From: Pictodentalium vernedei
Taxonomy: Eukaryota > Mollusca > Scaphopoda > Dentaliida > Dentaliidae
Direction: 5' to 3'
NCBI GenBank assembly: GCA_031216915.1
Contig: CM062296.1
Span: 800,191,022-800,255,021 of the forward strand
DNA: 64,000 bases
The translations under genes and the position numbers were made by a program. Under the pieces are notes generated by a model, which ran no database searches, was not told the origin of the DNA, and saw only the letters and a list, made by a program, of their open reading frames with translations. Numbering within the stretch: position 1 is the first letter of the stretch; each line of letters starts with the position of its first letter. Shown in pieces: positions 42,430 through 54,149 of the stretch.

Positions 42430-43735
42430 TATGTCTGGGTGAAAATTTCACTCTCTATGTGTTTTAGTGGTAACCCACTCTCTACGTATTGAATCGAAAG
42501 GGACCGTTTGAACCTTCGACTCGATTCTATGACAAATCGATCAAGAGATTTAATTCGATTGTAGGCGCCAAAAGAGGTCGAAAGAGGTGGGGGACACTTT
42601 TCCCCTCTTGAAATCTTTTAACAGTGAATTTCTTTACTGCGGCCATCATCATTTGTTACCAGGGCCGGGGTGAACGTGAGGGCACAGAGTAGTAACCCCC
42701 GGGGCACGCAACTTTGGTGGGCCTGGGTTTGGGCCAGGAGTCTAGGTTTCTTGTGTTAGTACTCACCCCCCTCGTCCAAACATGACCTAAAATACCATGT
42801 TTTCATTCTTTTTTTTTTTTGGTACGTCCTTCTAAAGGTCGTACCAAACCAAAAATTTAAAATAGGGTTTTCAGGCCATGTTTGGACTAGCATCAATCAA
42901 AAAATGTAAAAAGGTTTGGGTCTCTCTGAGTTTCTACCAATATTGAAAGACATTGAAAGGCAATAAAATGTCCAATGAGGGGGTTTCAAATTCAATGAGA
43001 GATTGCCTGAGAATCAAAACAATTTTTTAGTTTAATACAGTCACAAATATGTGACAAAAAGGATTAATCCATTTTTTTCACTAAATTATTGTAAATATGA
43101 TACAGATAGTGACATTAAAACAGTTGAGGAGATTGGGTATTTTTTTTTATTTGAATTGCAGAGTTTCATAATCTTCAGCTTTTCCATTTTCCCCTCAAAT
43201 AACTGAAACAATTCCCACAAAACATACCTTATGCCCCTTCTAGGTATGAGCTCATAATTTAATTATAATCATAAAATAAATAATCATAATTTTATTATCT
43301 CTTCAAATTTTGCCTCCAAAACATAACTTATAAAATTTGAAGTCAGCGTTCACGCCAGCCTAGAATTATGTGGTGCCAAATATTTCGCCAACATGAATAT
43401 TTTTTGCCAAACAAAATGTTTCAGTGCCAAACTCTGATAAAACGGATGGATACTTATGCAGCCTGCACTGAATAAATGGATAAAGTGATTAGTTTACCTC
43501 GAGTCCCCCCCCCCCCCCCCCCCCCCCAACCCTTAAATCCAATACGCATTTACGATTCATTTTGGACGATGTGCTGATGGTTTAGATGGGTTTTACTGAC
43601 TTGGGGCCGGTCAGAAATGTGTGTGTAGAAAACTGGGTAACTAGTGCGAATCGTATGGCAGTGTTGTTTGTTTTATTCTTTAGTTTTGTTTGACGGCGTT
43701 AACGACACCTTCAGCAATACCTGGGTATTTACGTT
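42430..43735. other. Intergenic with a long poly-C tract
   Basis: No gene seen. A run of more than 20 C lies at about 43506-43527, and a family K-like fragment (CACTCTCTATGTGTTTTAGT) at about 42450-42490. Confidence 0.4.
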
Positions 43736-43738
43736 TGG

Positions 43739-43989
43739 TTAACCCTTTACCCAACGTAACGGCCAAAACCGGCCAGCGCTTTCCTCAAAAATCGACAATT
43801 AATTTTCATTATTTTTTCATCTTTTGTCTCAAAAACATAGGTTATGACCCCTCGTTGGAACGAGCTCGTCGAGCTCGTTCCAACGAGGGGTCATAACCTA
43901 TGTTTTTGAGACAAAAAATGAAAAAAATTAGTTATTCAAGAATTTTTTTTGCCAGTGTCGTCTGCTTTTCATGTTAGGTAAAGGGTTAA
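43739..43989. mobile_element. TTAA MITE family P1, copy 5
   Basis: Complete, with TTAA at both ends and an intact centre GAGCTCGTCGAGCTC. Close to the family consensus. Confidence 0.88.
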
Positions 43990-44392
43990 GAGGTAAATCA
44001 TACAATCTCATTGTACACCAACTATTAATTGAAAATATTTGGGGCCTAAAAAGTTAAAAATCTGTTCCTAAGTCCCTCCTGCACAGTCCTTTTAGCTACC
44101 GCATGCTCTCTTTTTATCACCAAAGCAAACTTGAAAAAATAAAATTAATTGGGTTTGTCTGGTATTTTTCCAAAGTTATTAAAATTGACAAATTTGTCTC
44201 TTGAGTGTAACAAGGCTTTGCAATGCTTTAGTTTTGTCAGGCATGAATAGTTCGTTACTCGAATCTTTTTTTTACCAACGCAAACACAATAAATACTTAA
44301 CCAAAAAGCTACAAGTGACTCCAGTATCATCATGCTGTGATTCCTGTGTGAATTGATGTGCACATTTCCTTAATAAAAACAAATAAATAAAA

Positions 44393-44568
44393 ACAGTATG
44401 TAACACGGGGTGGCCGTGGACTAGTCGTATTCCACGCGTGGGCAGTGATGTCCACGCATATGTTTACGAGGTAAATAAAAATCATCAGCAAAATTTCAAT
44501 TGATGAAGCACCGGTCCCGGTGCTTCGTTAATTAAAATTTTGATGATTATTCCTATAATTAGTGTTTG
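44393..44568. mobile_element. Palindromic MITE family G, copy 3, truncated
   Basis: CGGGGTGGCCGTGGACTAGT at the left, centre GAAGCACCGGTCCCGGTGCTTC split as GAAGCACCGGT/CCCGGTGCTTC. The right end is cut at a 5S SINE fragment. Confidence 0.65.
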
Positions 44569-44660
44569 GCAACGTCGAGCCCGGTTAGTCCTTGGATGGG
44601 TGGCCGTCTGAGCGATCGATTCGGACTCCCGGGTTGCGTCCCTGGGCAAGGCAAGTAGTA
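44569..44660 (+). repeat. 5S-derived SINE head fragment
   Basis: CAACGTCGAGCCCGGTTAGT, CTTGGATGGGTGGCC, then GGGTTGCGTCCCTGGGCAAG. It contains the 5S promoter blocks and the start of the shared body, then stops. Confidence 0.8.
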
Positions 44661-44689
44661 GGAGATGAGGTAACCGTCCCTCATTGGGG

Positions 44690-45240
44690 GACCTAGTGGG
44701 TGGTCCTAGGAAGTGACGTCATGTTACGAGACCTAGTGGCGCCATGTTTGGTTGTCATGGTAACCCGCGTGAGCGGCCATCTTATGACGTCATCTCCACA
44801 GAGATGCGTGGTGTGAGTTCGCATGTGCAGCGCGTGTTGGTAGGGTCATACGTGTTTCCGTCGGCAATTTTGTATACTGGATGCCGCCATCTTGGTTTCT
44901 ATGGTAGCACGTGGTTGCTATGTGACCCAAAGGCTTATAACAAGACAGGGATACGTTCGTGGAGTATGTTCGATTAAACAGAAGTAATTTCCCGATTCGA
45001 AGAATTACCCAAATAAACCCGACAATCCCTCCAAATCACCGAAATTGACTTTAATTACTACGGATTCCCCATTTTATCGGCGTAGCACGCAGTGCTATAG
45101 TACCAAAGGGCACAAGGTGTGTGTTCGATTGAACAGGAGTAGTTTTTTCTGGTTTAGAATTTTCCCAGAATCCTCGTAGAATTACCACAAACAACCCCCA
45201 ATAAGTTGTTTTACTAGTTCGGACTCTTTTTGAATCCTCG
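44690..45240 (+). repeat. Dispersed repeat family F, copy 2
   Basis: Shares GGTTTCTATGGTAGCACGTG, TATGTGACCCAAAG and the TTACCCAAATAAACCCGACA unit with 32.9-33.5 kb (opposite orientation). The unit recurs at about 45180. Confidence 0.65.
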
Positions 45241-45621
45241 GTTTCTATCTGTATATGTAATAGTTTTCGTCACCCTGACCATGTTCCTTTGTTCTGGAGT
45301 ATACTCCAGTAGCGTAGAAGAGCCTATCAACTGGAACAGCTTTGCTTATTATTACTACATTTAGCTATTCTGGTCTGTTCTTGTTATTTTTGGCCCTATT
45401 CCAAGTACTCTTGTTGTTTCATTTATCTAGATTATTTATATAAATTATAACTAACCAATCAGATTGCTGGATTCCCCATAACCTGCACTTAACCGTACAG
45501 AGGTATCTCCCCTTGTTACAACGAAGTCGTATCCGATTCTCATCACTTCTATATCCAATGGCCATATCCCCAGGCACCCTTTTTGGAAAAACACATGGTC
45601 TTCGGCACCCCTTTTTTGTCA

Positions 45622-45770
45622 TATGTGATTATGTGAAAAGGCACAATGTGACACATTGTGCCCTAGCACATAGGCACATGCTGGGTGTGCCGATGTGTGC
45701 CGATATGTGCTTATGTGAAAAGGCACAATGTGACACAATATGCCCTAGCACATAGGCACATACGGGTATT
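45622..45770. repeat. Two-copy tandem repeat of about 82 bp
   Basis: TTATGTGAAAAGGCACAATG ... CCCTAGCACATAGGCACAT occurs at about 45629 and 45711. Each unit is internally palindromic (GGCACAATGTGACACATTGTG). Confidence 0.8.
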
Positions 45771-46709
45771 TGAGAATATCTATGGCCTAGTATTGAATTA
45801 TTTGAGAATACCTATCGAGGATACCTTTTAAAGAATCCTTTTTTTTGTCGTATTAGGCCATGAGAAATTCCCCAATAAGGTCTAATGTAGTCTTACCAAC
45901 GGCTTCCAGCGAAACGCTTTTGCGATCACAGCACCCTACCAATAACGATATAAAAAACTGTACCAATGACCTATTCGGCATTTAAAAACCACACGTTATA
46001 AATTGGAATATGAATTAAATGTTAGTTTGTTCTTCCGAATAATACAGAACGAGCACGACGAGTGGCATACGCTTCTGTTAAAGACTTCCACAGAAAACGA
46101 AATTTTAATGGAGATTTATGCAGAAAACGCTTGTAGATTTGAGGGTTTTGGGCTGTTTATAAATGGTTACAATGTTTTGGCCTGGTGCGGGGGTGGTGGT
46201 GAATTTGTAATATAATGAGCAAACAATGTGCGCTTTTCTCAACTTCAAAGATAGTAAAAGAGCAAAATCATACGATGAATTCGCGGTCACATCATAAGAG
46301 TAAAGAGTCTACGTACCCATTTCTGCACATTCCCAATAAGATTGCTATAACGGGAACCCAAAAAAGAAACACAAGTTTCAGTTGACTGTATTTGAGACGC
46401 AAGAGACTCTCCGTGGCCGATTCTCTGGTTGTAGTATTATGGGGTAAACACTGTCCCCGATTTTACGTCACTGCCAAACACGACCGCTGAGGTGGTCGGC
46501 CATACCAGCCACTTTTACTCAACCAAGGGGAGGGGTGGTTTTTCTCTCCAACTACTCGATGTCAAAATGCGTGTCCATCATTGTAGCTGAATAATATGTC
46601 CGTATCTAACAGAAAAACACGAGCATCCACACGACACAGGTATGAGGGTCGTTCTTCAAGAAACTTCTAAGGAAATAATACAATGTCCCCTACCTAATGA
46701 GCATTAATA

Positions 46710-47060
46710 ATTATACAAATGTTATAACCTAGATGTGATCAGCATGTTCTATAGTAGGTTACCAAAAATGAAATCATTCCGTTGAAGCGTTTCCAAAAAT
46801 GTCCGGAAAACTGATATTTTGACGCTTTTCCATATTTCCAAGGACCATAACTCACACAAGAATAATGCAATCTGCATGAAACTCAACAGAGACCTGTAAG
46901 TCATCGTTCTATAGTGGGTTACCAAAAATTAAATCATTCGGTTCAAGTATTTCCAAAAAAAATCCGGAAAACTAAAGTGTGACTGACAGACAGACTGGCG
47001 GATGGACATAGTGGACACCTATAGTCCCCTTCGGCGTTGCGGGCAGGGGACTAATAAAAT
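46710..47060. repeat. Repeat with duplicated block and terminal hairpin, possible Helitron-type remnant
   Basis: GGTTACCAAAAATGAAATCATT occurs at about 46757 and, slightly changed, at 46918. The right side ends AGTCCCCTTCGGCGTTGCGG then GCAGGGGACTAATAA, a hairpin running into CTAA. The class is a guess. Confidence 0.45.
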
Positions 47061-47181
47061 GAGGTACTTAGGTCAGATATTCTCGTGTTACACTATCCTA
47101 CAGCATTGAAAGGAGCGAGGCTGTTCTAATTGGACTCTACGACAGCGTAGAACCTCCAAACTCACTTTAGTTATTGTATTG

Positions 47182-47432
47182 TTAACCCTTTACCTAACGT
47201 GAAAAGCAGACGACACTTGCAAAAAAAATTCTTGAATAACTATTTTTTTTCATTTTTTGTCTCAAAAACATAGGTTATGACCCCTCGTTGGAACGAGCTC
47301 GACGAGCTCGTTCCAACGAGGGGTCATACCCTATGTTTTTGAGACAAAAAATGAAAATATTTTGAAAATTAATTGGCGATTTTTGAGAATAGCGCTGGCC
47401 GGTTTTGGCCGTTACGTTGGGTAAAGGGTTAA
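47182..47432. mobile_element. TTAA MITE family P1, copy 6 (reverse)
   Basis: TTAA at both ends. The centre is GAACGAGCTCGACGAGCTCG. Confidence 0.88.
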
Positions 47433-47469
47433 AAGAAGATAGTTATCCTATTTGAACAAGATAACTAAT

Positions 47470-47740
47470 GTGGAATTTGTCAAATCCAGTATGTCGGCGA
47501 AACCTGTACCCCGTTTCTTAAACGTGTGAATACACCACCGGTCATTCCAAAAAGGCGCGGGACTGTGCTATTACACGACACTGCATGTCAACCGATCACC
47601 CTATTACTTCTTTTCAGGCCTTCATCGTTGATTCCAAGACCGAATGGACAAAAGCTGAGCGCGTCGCCCGGGAAACATTCTGGATCGAACAGCTATGCAC
47701 GCATAGACCTCTCGGTCTCAACAGAACTTCAAATTCAAAC
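47470..47740 (+). pseudogene. Penelope-like element GIY-YIG endonuclease remnant
   Basis: The frame starting at about 47470 gives CGICQIQYVGETCTPFLKRV, a GIY-YIG-type motif (IQYVGET) with the Cys pair seen in Penelope-like elements. After a frame change near 47600, another frame gives TEWTKAERVARETFWIEQL and THRPLGLN, the conserved end of that domain. The reverse transcriptase part is not present upstream, where a P1 MITE lies. Dead fragment. Confidence 0.7.
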
Positions 47741-48573
47741 TACTCTCAAGCAGGGACGAATCGTCCCATCGGTTTCCACGCGATCCGCGTTGTTTCCACG
47801 CAGTCAAGGCACTCGACAAAGATACGTAACTATCCATCAAGGATCGCAGTACTAATTCCGTAAATTTCAAGTAACTGCACTCAGCGGCCTGGTCGTATTT
47901 TATTTTTGTCCGACGTAACTATTTCCATCATCTTCATTGTCCTTTTACCCTATTCACGCATTTTTCGCCATTTATCCTACCGCGAAAGCTGTCCAGTTTT
48001 TACTTCTGGTGATCATCCAAGTGTTTTAGGCAGCGTTGGAACCCACTCGTAATGGTCGTGTAGATACTAGATTTACTTAGTCGCTTCCAACACCAGTAAC
48101 GGCGAATCACAAGCCTTCAGTGGTACTACCCTATCAAAGGGGCAGTCCCAGTACATCCCCACGTCGTTTCGCACCAGCCAGAAAAGCACCAAACTCTAAT
48201 ATTTCCTCCCAGCGGACCACTTGGTGCGTTTTAAGGCGACGGACTGCATACAGATTTGTTTAAATCGTCCATTTGTAATACTTTCATACAATACATGGAA
48301 GTATCTTGACATTTCTTAAATTCAAGTTCCTTTTAATTTTAAAAGGATATATTAAAATCGGGTTCCGCCGGAAGTTAAGGGTTTTCTAGAATACTTTTCA
48401 GCTTTTCAGAATTTGCCTTACAGTAATTGTTTACCTCTTGCTTTCTACTTTTACCGCGGTTTCTTTCCTTTTCGGGTGATATTACACACATGTTCAGTCA
48501 GAAATCGGCTCACGAGAACTTTTATCGCCACATTCCAATTCTTTTGTCGTCTGTCTGTATTTTTTCGTATTGT

Positions 48574-48606
48574 ACCCTGAAGAAGGTCTTCAGCAGACCG
48601 AAAGCT
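48574..48606 (+). other. Conserved-looking hairpin downstream of Penelope remnant
   Basis: CCTGAAGAAGGTCTTCAGCA then GACCGAAAGC forms stem GGTCT/AGACC. It has CTGAAGA and CGAAA either side, similar to the core strands of a hammerhead ribozyme, which are known in Penelope-like elements. The outer helices are not evident. Confidence 0.35.
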
Positions 48607-48646
48607 AGGTGAACAATTTTTTTTCTCTTTTTTTATCCTGTGCTAT

Positions 48647-48896
48647 TTAACTGGTAGAGTGTTAAGTTTTTTGAGGTGTTAAAATTTTGTTCACATGTTA
48701 TTGCTTTGCTACAATTTATGGGAGAGTGCCTACAGGCACTCCCCCATAAATTGTAGCAGCGCAATTCCATCCAGACTAAATAATATTTCATGAAGAATTA
48801 ATTGAAGCACATCCACAGAATATCAAGCCTTTAAGCTGTGGTACCTGCACTTCAGGATAAAGCCCAAAAGTGGGCTTCCAGCACTCTACCAGTTAA
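48647..48896. mobile_element. TTAA-flanked MITE with 15 bp TIRs
   Basis: TTAACTGGTAGAGTG at the left, CACTCTACCAGTTAA at the right. The inner hairpin is TTTATGGGAGAGTGCC/GGCACTCCCCCATAAA (48704-48768). A related copy, in reverse, lies at 51.6-51.8 kb. Confidence 0.75.
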
Positions 48897-48973
48897 GCTT
48901 TATTTAGACGAATGTATAAATGTCTGTACTACTGAGTACCACATAAGAATTTATATGCTGTAAACTCCCTGTC

Positions 48974-49225
48974 TTAACCCTTTACCTTACATGAAAAGCA
49001 GACGACACTTGCAAAAAAAAATTCTTGATTGACTATTTTTTTTTAATTTTTTGTCTCAAAAACATAGGTTATGACCCCTCGTTGGAACGAGCTCAACGAG
49101 CTCGTTCCAACGAGGGGTCATAACCATGTTTTTGAGACAAAAAATGAAAAAATGATGAAAATTAATTGGCGATTTTCGTGAATAGCGCTGGCCGGTTTTG
49201 GCCGTAACGTTGGGTAAAGGGTTAA
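48974..49225. mobile_element. TTAA MITE family P1, copy 7 (reverse)
   Basis: TTAA at both ends. The centre is GAACGAGCTCAACGAGCTCG. Confidence 0.88.
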
Positions 49226-49699
49226 CTCATGCCCAGATTTCAGTGCTCCTTTTGATACCACTGCCTTACTCCCCCCCCCCCCCCTGGATGTTTTTGGCGC
49301 TTTTGCCAGGGGCAAGAACCAAAGTAAGAGAGACAGTTTGACAAATCAAGTTTTCATGCTCCATACTTGTTTGTTACCCTAATAGATAAAATCGTACGGG
49401 CAGTCGTAGTAGCCAACAGTGTTATGGTATTCCGAGAAAACGGGTGTAGTACCGGCAGCTATAAAGTTAACGAGAAAAAGTAGAGTTTGAAGAAGTGTGA
49501 AGCAATGAAAGATGAGCTTAGGTGAATGATGCTCTCTGTTCCTTTAACAAGTTTGCGAATTTTCCTGACAGCCGATGGTGTGATCTGATGTGATGTCCCA
49601 GTATATTTGTCAACGTAGTACCAATACTTCGTGGAATGAAGTTAAAATAGAACTGTTCAATTGAGATCTCGGATCTAGGGTCGGGACAGGGTTAAAACG

Positions 49700-49724
49700 T
49701 CAGAGAGAGAGACAGAGACAGGGT

Positions 49725-49757
<33 letters not shown>

Positions 49758-49794
49758 GGGGGAGAGAGAGCGAGAGAGAGAGAAAAAAAAAGAA

Positions 49795-49835
<41 letters not shown>
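49700..49835. repeat. (GA)n microsatellite
   Basis: Long GAGAGA tracts with short interruptions, followed at about 49890 by a C-run. Confidence 0.95.
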
Positions 49836-49837
<2 letters not shown>

Positions 49838-51328
49838 GCATTTGCAGAACTAAAACCCATAAATTGCCTTAGGATTAAATTATTACCCCTCCCCCCCCCC
49901 CCCACCCCCGCCCCTTTCTTTGTTTTGTTTATGTGTTTTGCCTTTGTCAATGGCCAAATATTCTTTCACACAAAAATGCATGTTTATTAGAAAAGAAATG
50001 AATCGTCTGCCGCTTTATAGGAGTGTGAAAGTGAGGTGGGCATGTTAAGTTTGTGTCGCTTCGTACAAAATGTAACAAGCACATACCGCATTCATAACCC
50101 GATAGAGCTGCAAATAATTCATTTAATTTGTTATAAGGTAATTAAGGGTGTTTGATTGTATTATAATGTACCCGCAGTCGGCCGAAGTCTCTTTCATTTA
50201 TTTCTTCGAAGTCATGTCAACAATGGCGCACAACCTACGCGAATAACGACTAACAGGCCCAATGCAGTAATTACTGTTTAACTCCATCGTTGAATAATTA
50301 AAAAACAACACCCACCAATCATAGGCAAGCAAAGGATGTCATTAGCCCTTTGAACCCTGAAGGTATCTTCCATGTCGGTTCAATTGCAGCAATTGGAAAA
50401 GTCCCATATCCATTATTTGGGGGTAGGCCAATTAATAATTTTAACGTACAGCCTGAGGGCTTCGCGCTGAAAATATTGATTGGTGTTCCCCACATTTAGC
50501 AGCCATCCTACTTAATGAAATTATTACGTATCTTGTTCCTAGGCCAGAAAAGCTGCCTCTCGGGTTCAAAGAGTTAAGAAAAAATAATTTGTACCAATTG
50601 AAGGGGTTAAAGCTTCCTTGAGATACTGTCCTCGGTGTGTAACTGCCAATCCCAAAACCCAAACCATCCACATCCGATATCCGTGTCTACCCGAAATATT
50701 TTACAAAACTGCCTGAACAAATAGGTCACAGAACATTTTGGGGAAGCAAGGTAACACCTTGATCCCCCCCCCCCCCCCCTACGATCTTAGTAAATCCCAA
50801 GGTAGAGGAGTTGTGTTTCTGGTCACAAACGAGGTTTGTTCACGTGTCAACACTGTGTCAAATGAAACCCTAATAACTTACATTGTGCTTGCGAGACCTC
50901 CTCAAAAGATGACAACATGTGCGAACCCTACCACATCGAGAGCCAATGAAAGTGGTTTTCTGTTCTACCCACGTTCAGATAACCACACTCAAATACGAGT
51001 TTTACACATTTATTGTTGTCTGACTCTGCATACATGCTGCAAATTATTAACAACCACTTAAATAAGCGGACGTCTCATGCATGCACTTTGCTGCGTAACC
51101 ATAACTGAAAAAGAAAAACAGAGTTGTCAACTGTTACAGTGATCAAGAACCAACAAAACCACATAAATATACTCTAAAACTTTCTAGGATAACACCAACT
51201 CATACCATAGTTAAGAGAGGTCGGTAATGGCGGTAATGTGTCTTTCGTTTCTCTTCTGAGAAAATGTAAATAGTGGAAGAACATTTGGATATTTTATGGG
51301 CCACCATGTCTTTATTACACGTGTGAAG
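49836..51328. other. Intergenic, no gene seen
   Basis: Contains a short foldback at about 50425-50495 related to 28.1 kb and a poly-C tract at about 50765. No supported ORF. Confidence 0.4.
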
Positions 51329-51412
51329 TACAGTACGGTCGCTCTGGACTGGTCACTATCCACGTGTGGGCGATATTTCCGCGGACGCAATAATATCTTA
51401 CCTCCTACAAGT
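51329..51412. mobile_element. Family G MITE fragment
   Basis: TACAGTACGGTCGCTCTGGA through CCGCGGACGCAATAATATC, one arm only. Confidence 0.6.
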
Positions 51413-51599
51413 ATCTCGGAATTTCATTGGTTCAAAGACGTCACATGCAGACTGCATATAAAACCATATACTGCCTGTCAACATCAATATACGCTGGCAG
51501 CAATGGATAACCTCCCCTTTGTCCATTGATTATTCAAAATGGCGGCAGCCGATAAACGCTTCAAGTTGAAAGCTTGAGTGTTGGAAGCTCATATTTGGT

Positions 51600-51790
51600 C
51601 TGAAGTGCAGGTTAGGCAACTTAAAAGGCATCATATTCTGTGGATGTGTGTCATGTTACCTTCAAACTGAAACTGTTTGGTATGTATGAATTTGCCTTGT
51701 TACAATTTATGGGAGACTGCCTGTAGGCACTCTCCCATAAATTGAAACAAAGCAAAGACACGTGAACACATTGTGAGAATTCTCTCATTT
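51600..51790. mobile_element. Relative of the 48.6 kb MITE
   Basis: The hairpin TTTATGGGAGACTGCC/GGCACTCTCCCATAAA (51692-51757) and the outer GAAGTGCAGGT and ATATTCTGTGGATGTG blocks match the 48.7 kb copy in reverse. Ends not clear. Confidence 0.6.
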
Positions 51791-51852
51791 AATTTTGATC
51801 GCTGTTGTTATTAGTTCTGTGCATCGATGCAGCAGTCGGTAAGATATATACG

Positions 51853-52914
51853 TTACACAGTTTGTTGGTGGCCTAATATGGTATATATGGTGTCAGTTAA
51901 TTTCGAAGCTCTCTTCCAATATGAAATTAACTGACACCATATATTATAATATTAGAACGTTGCTTTTCATGTTCTATCGGTCGATAGTACCTGAGTTTGT
52001 GTGATTTCTGAAATAAAACCTGAAGCAGCGAAGCTGCTGAAGGTTTTATTTAAAAAATCACACAAACTCAGGTACTATCGACCGATAGAATATGGAAAGA
52101 AACGTTCTAATTATTTTATTATGCCGAACAAAAAATGACTTTCATTGTTAAGCGTTAACTGCAACATGCCATCATTCTTGTAACAACAATGTAGTCAAAT
52201 CCAAAAAACATGACGTCATTTCGAACGAATGACGTTTCTTCGAAAATGACTTGTCACAAGTGCCGTCGCTTTGGGAGTTTCTATATCAACAAATGCCAGT
52301 GTTTACAACTGCATCATGCTGTTCATGTTATAATTCATTGTTAACGCTTGTGTGAAAAGTGATTTAAATTAATGGAATATAAATTCATGTTTCTCGGACG
52401 ACAACAGTTGATAGAATTAAGCGGAGTGAAACAATTTATTTTGAACTTGAGGCGGAGGCTCAGTAAGGTCGAGGAGTACTAAACTTGTGGAAATATAATT
52501 GATTGAAGTCATATCTGAGACCCATATTCAGGATTCACTGAAGTGGTGAACAACACGTGAGTGAGTTTTTTTAATATTTCTGATTCTTTTGAATTCATTG
52601 TTTAAATTGAAAACACACCCACTGAAGATGATATATTTGTTGGTAAGTTTGTGTCTACCGGTGTTGAAAAAAGTTAAACGGACGCGGAGCCAGCGTTTGG
52701 TGTTGACAAATTCCATTCGATGCTGATCAATGGAAGACACGCTTACATTTTCTTTGTTCTCTTGTCTCAAGGGAAAAACGTTTCGATAGTACCCGTGTTT
52801 TGCCCCAAAACTCCAGTACTATGACTTTTAGAAGGTGTCAAATTAACCAATCACGGCTGATGTTACAAACGTGAGGCATTATAAACCATATTAGGCCACC
52901 AACAAACTGTGTAA
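51853..52914. mobile_element. DNA transposon-like element, 1062 bp, 30 bp TIRs
   Basis: The left TTACACAGTTTGTTGGTGGC (continuing CTAATATGGT) is exactly inverted at 52885-52914. Inside are a hairpin GGTGTCAGTTAATTTC (51890-51945) and a long foldback (51955-52107). No transposase ORF. Superfamily unknown. Confidence 0.75.
51955..52107. repeat. Long foldback inside the 51.9 kb element
   Basis: CTATCGGTCGATAGTACCTG ... CAGGTACTATCGACCGATAG arms of about 70 bp with inner AATAAAACCT and centre GCAGCGAAGCTGC. Confidence 0.85.
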
Positions 52915-52916
52915 AC

Positions 52917-53313
52917 TAATAATATTAGATTCCAAATACTAAGTATAGGAATAATCATCAAAAATTTAATTAATGACACCCTCCACGGGAACCCCGGGAA
53001 GGGAAGCAGAGCTTGTTTACTGTAGAAACAAGCTCTGTTTCACTGGTAGAATAAGACCCAGTCACTAATGCTTGGGTGCGTGTCCTCTGAAATACTGTTG
53101 TATAAAGGATTCACTGACTTTGACTTTATCTCCATGTTGAGGTCATGATTAGCCATAGTGCAGAAGTATGTGACCTTAAAACACCAATAAATAAATAAAG
53201 CGAGTCCTCTGAAATAGGCAACATGTTGTATAAAGGACTGACTGACTTCGACGTTATCTCCGTTGAGGTCATGATTAGCCATAGTGCAGAAGTATGTGAC
53301 CTTAAAACACCAA

Positions 53314-53376
<63 letters not shown>

Positions 53377-53438
53377 GGAAGCACCGGGTATATCACTTCC
53401 CAGGCGTGGATTACGACCAGTCACCGTCGGCTGTACTG
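52917..53438. mobile_element. Family G MITE split by SINE-tail insertion
   Basis: The left half has AATATTAGATTCCAAATACT (52920-52977) and the right half GGAAGCACCGGGTATATCAC (53376-53438). Between them lie two SINE 3' tails and an (AATA)n run. Confidence 0.6.
53085..53376 (+). repeat. Two SINE 3' ends in tandem with (AATA)n
   Basis: GAGGTCATGATTAGCCATAG then AAGTATGTGACCTTAAAACA occurs at about 53140 and 53265. The second ends in about 17 AATA units. It matches the tail of the tRNA-type SINE at 59.9 kb. Confidence 0.8.
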
Positions 53439-53894
53439 CAAATTGTGTCAATGGGGTAGATATGTTCTTAGGGTCCAGCTCAGTTAAGTCATTCAATCGG
53501 GGGGGGGGGGGGGGGGGGGGGCGCAATCTCCCATTCGAATATTCTTTTTCACGAAGTGTGAACAACGACGTTTTTAAGGTATTGTAGTCATATTTTCTAT
53601 CTTAAAAGAAAAATCTTGAAACGAACAGTCGTAACTGATGGTAAATTATAATTTAAGGAGCTATTTAAGTTACTGTAAAATTAGCTTGAAAATGGGTGAC
53701 ATATCATTTTCGACCCAGTCAATTATCTGAACAATGTTATAATTGTTTTTATTTTGTGGGGTTCAAAACCGCGATGCATTGTTCATAAATACGGGTAGGC
53801 AGTAAGAATGTCACAAATTATTATTTTGCTTAGTTTTTGACGACATAGAATATAACATATCGCCTGATTTCAACCTAACGTTCCGTTACTTATA

Positions 53895-54027
53895 TACAGT
53901 ATGTGGAGAGTGGATTGTAACTAAATCACCCGTGGAGTGGATTTACCACCCAAAGTATCACTTTCGAATTCTGTTCATATGGACACAAAACGCAAGCAAT
54001 ATTTCAGCCAATGGATCTCCGGGTTTA
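53895..54027. mobile_element. MITE family K fragment
   Basis: TACAGTATGTGGAGAGTGGA, ATCACCCGTGGAGTGGA, then GCAAGCAATATTTCAGCCAA and ATCTCCGGGTTT. The left arm plus part of the D-type core; the right half is missing. Confidence 0.65.
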
Positions 54028-54149
54028 AACAAATTCAACAAAAGGCCACCATCATCATCCAACAGCTCCAAGTCTATTGAATTACTGTTTTAAGCATCGA
54101 AATTGTTTCGATTCTGTTTTCGTCCTATTTGAGCTTGAACTTGACACTC

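Noticed and set aside
46980-47060. Confident Helitron 3' end
   Set aside because: The hairpin runs directly into CTAA, but no TC start or helicase is seen; left as a low-confidence repeat.
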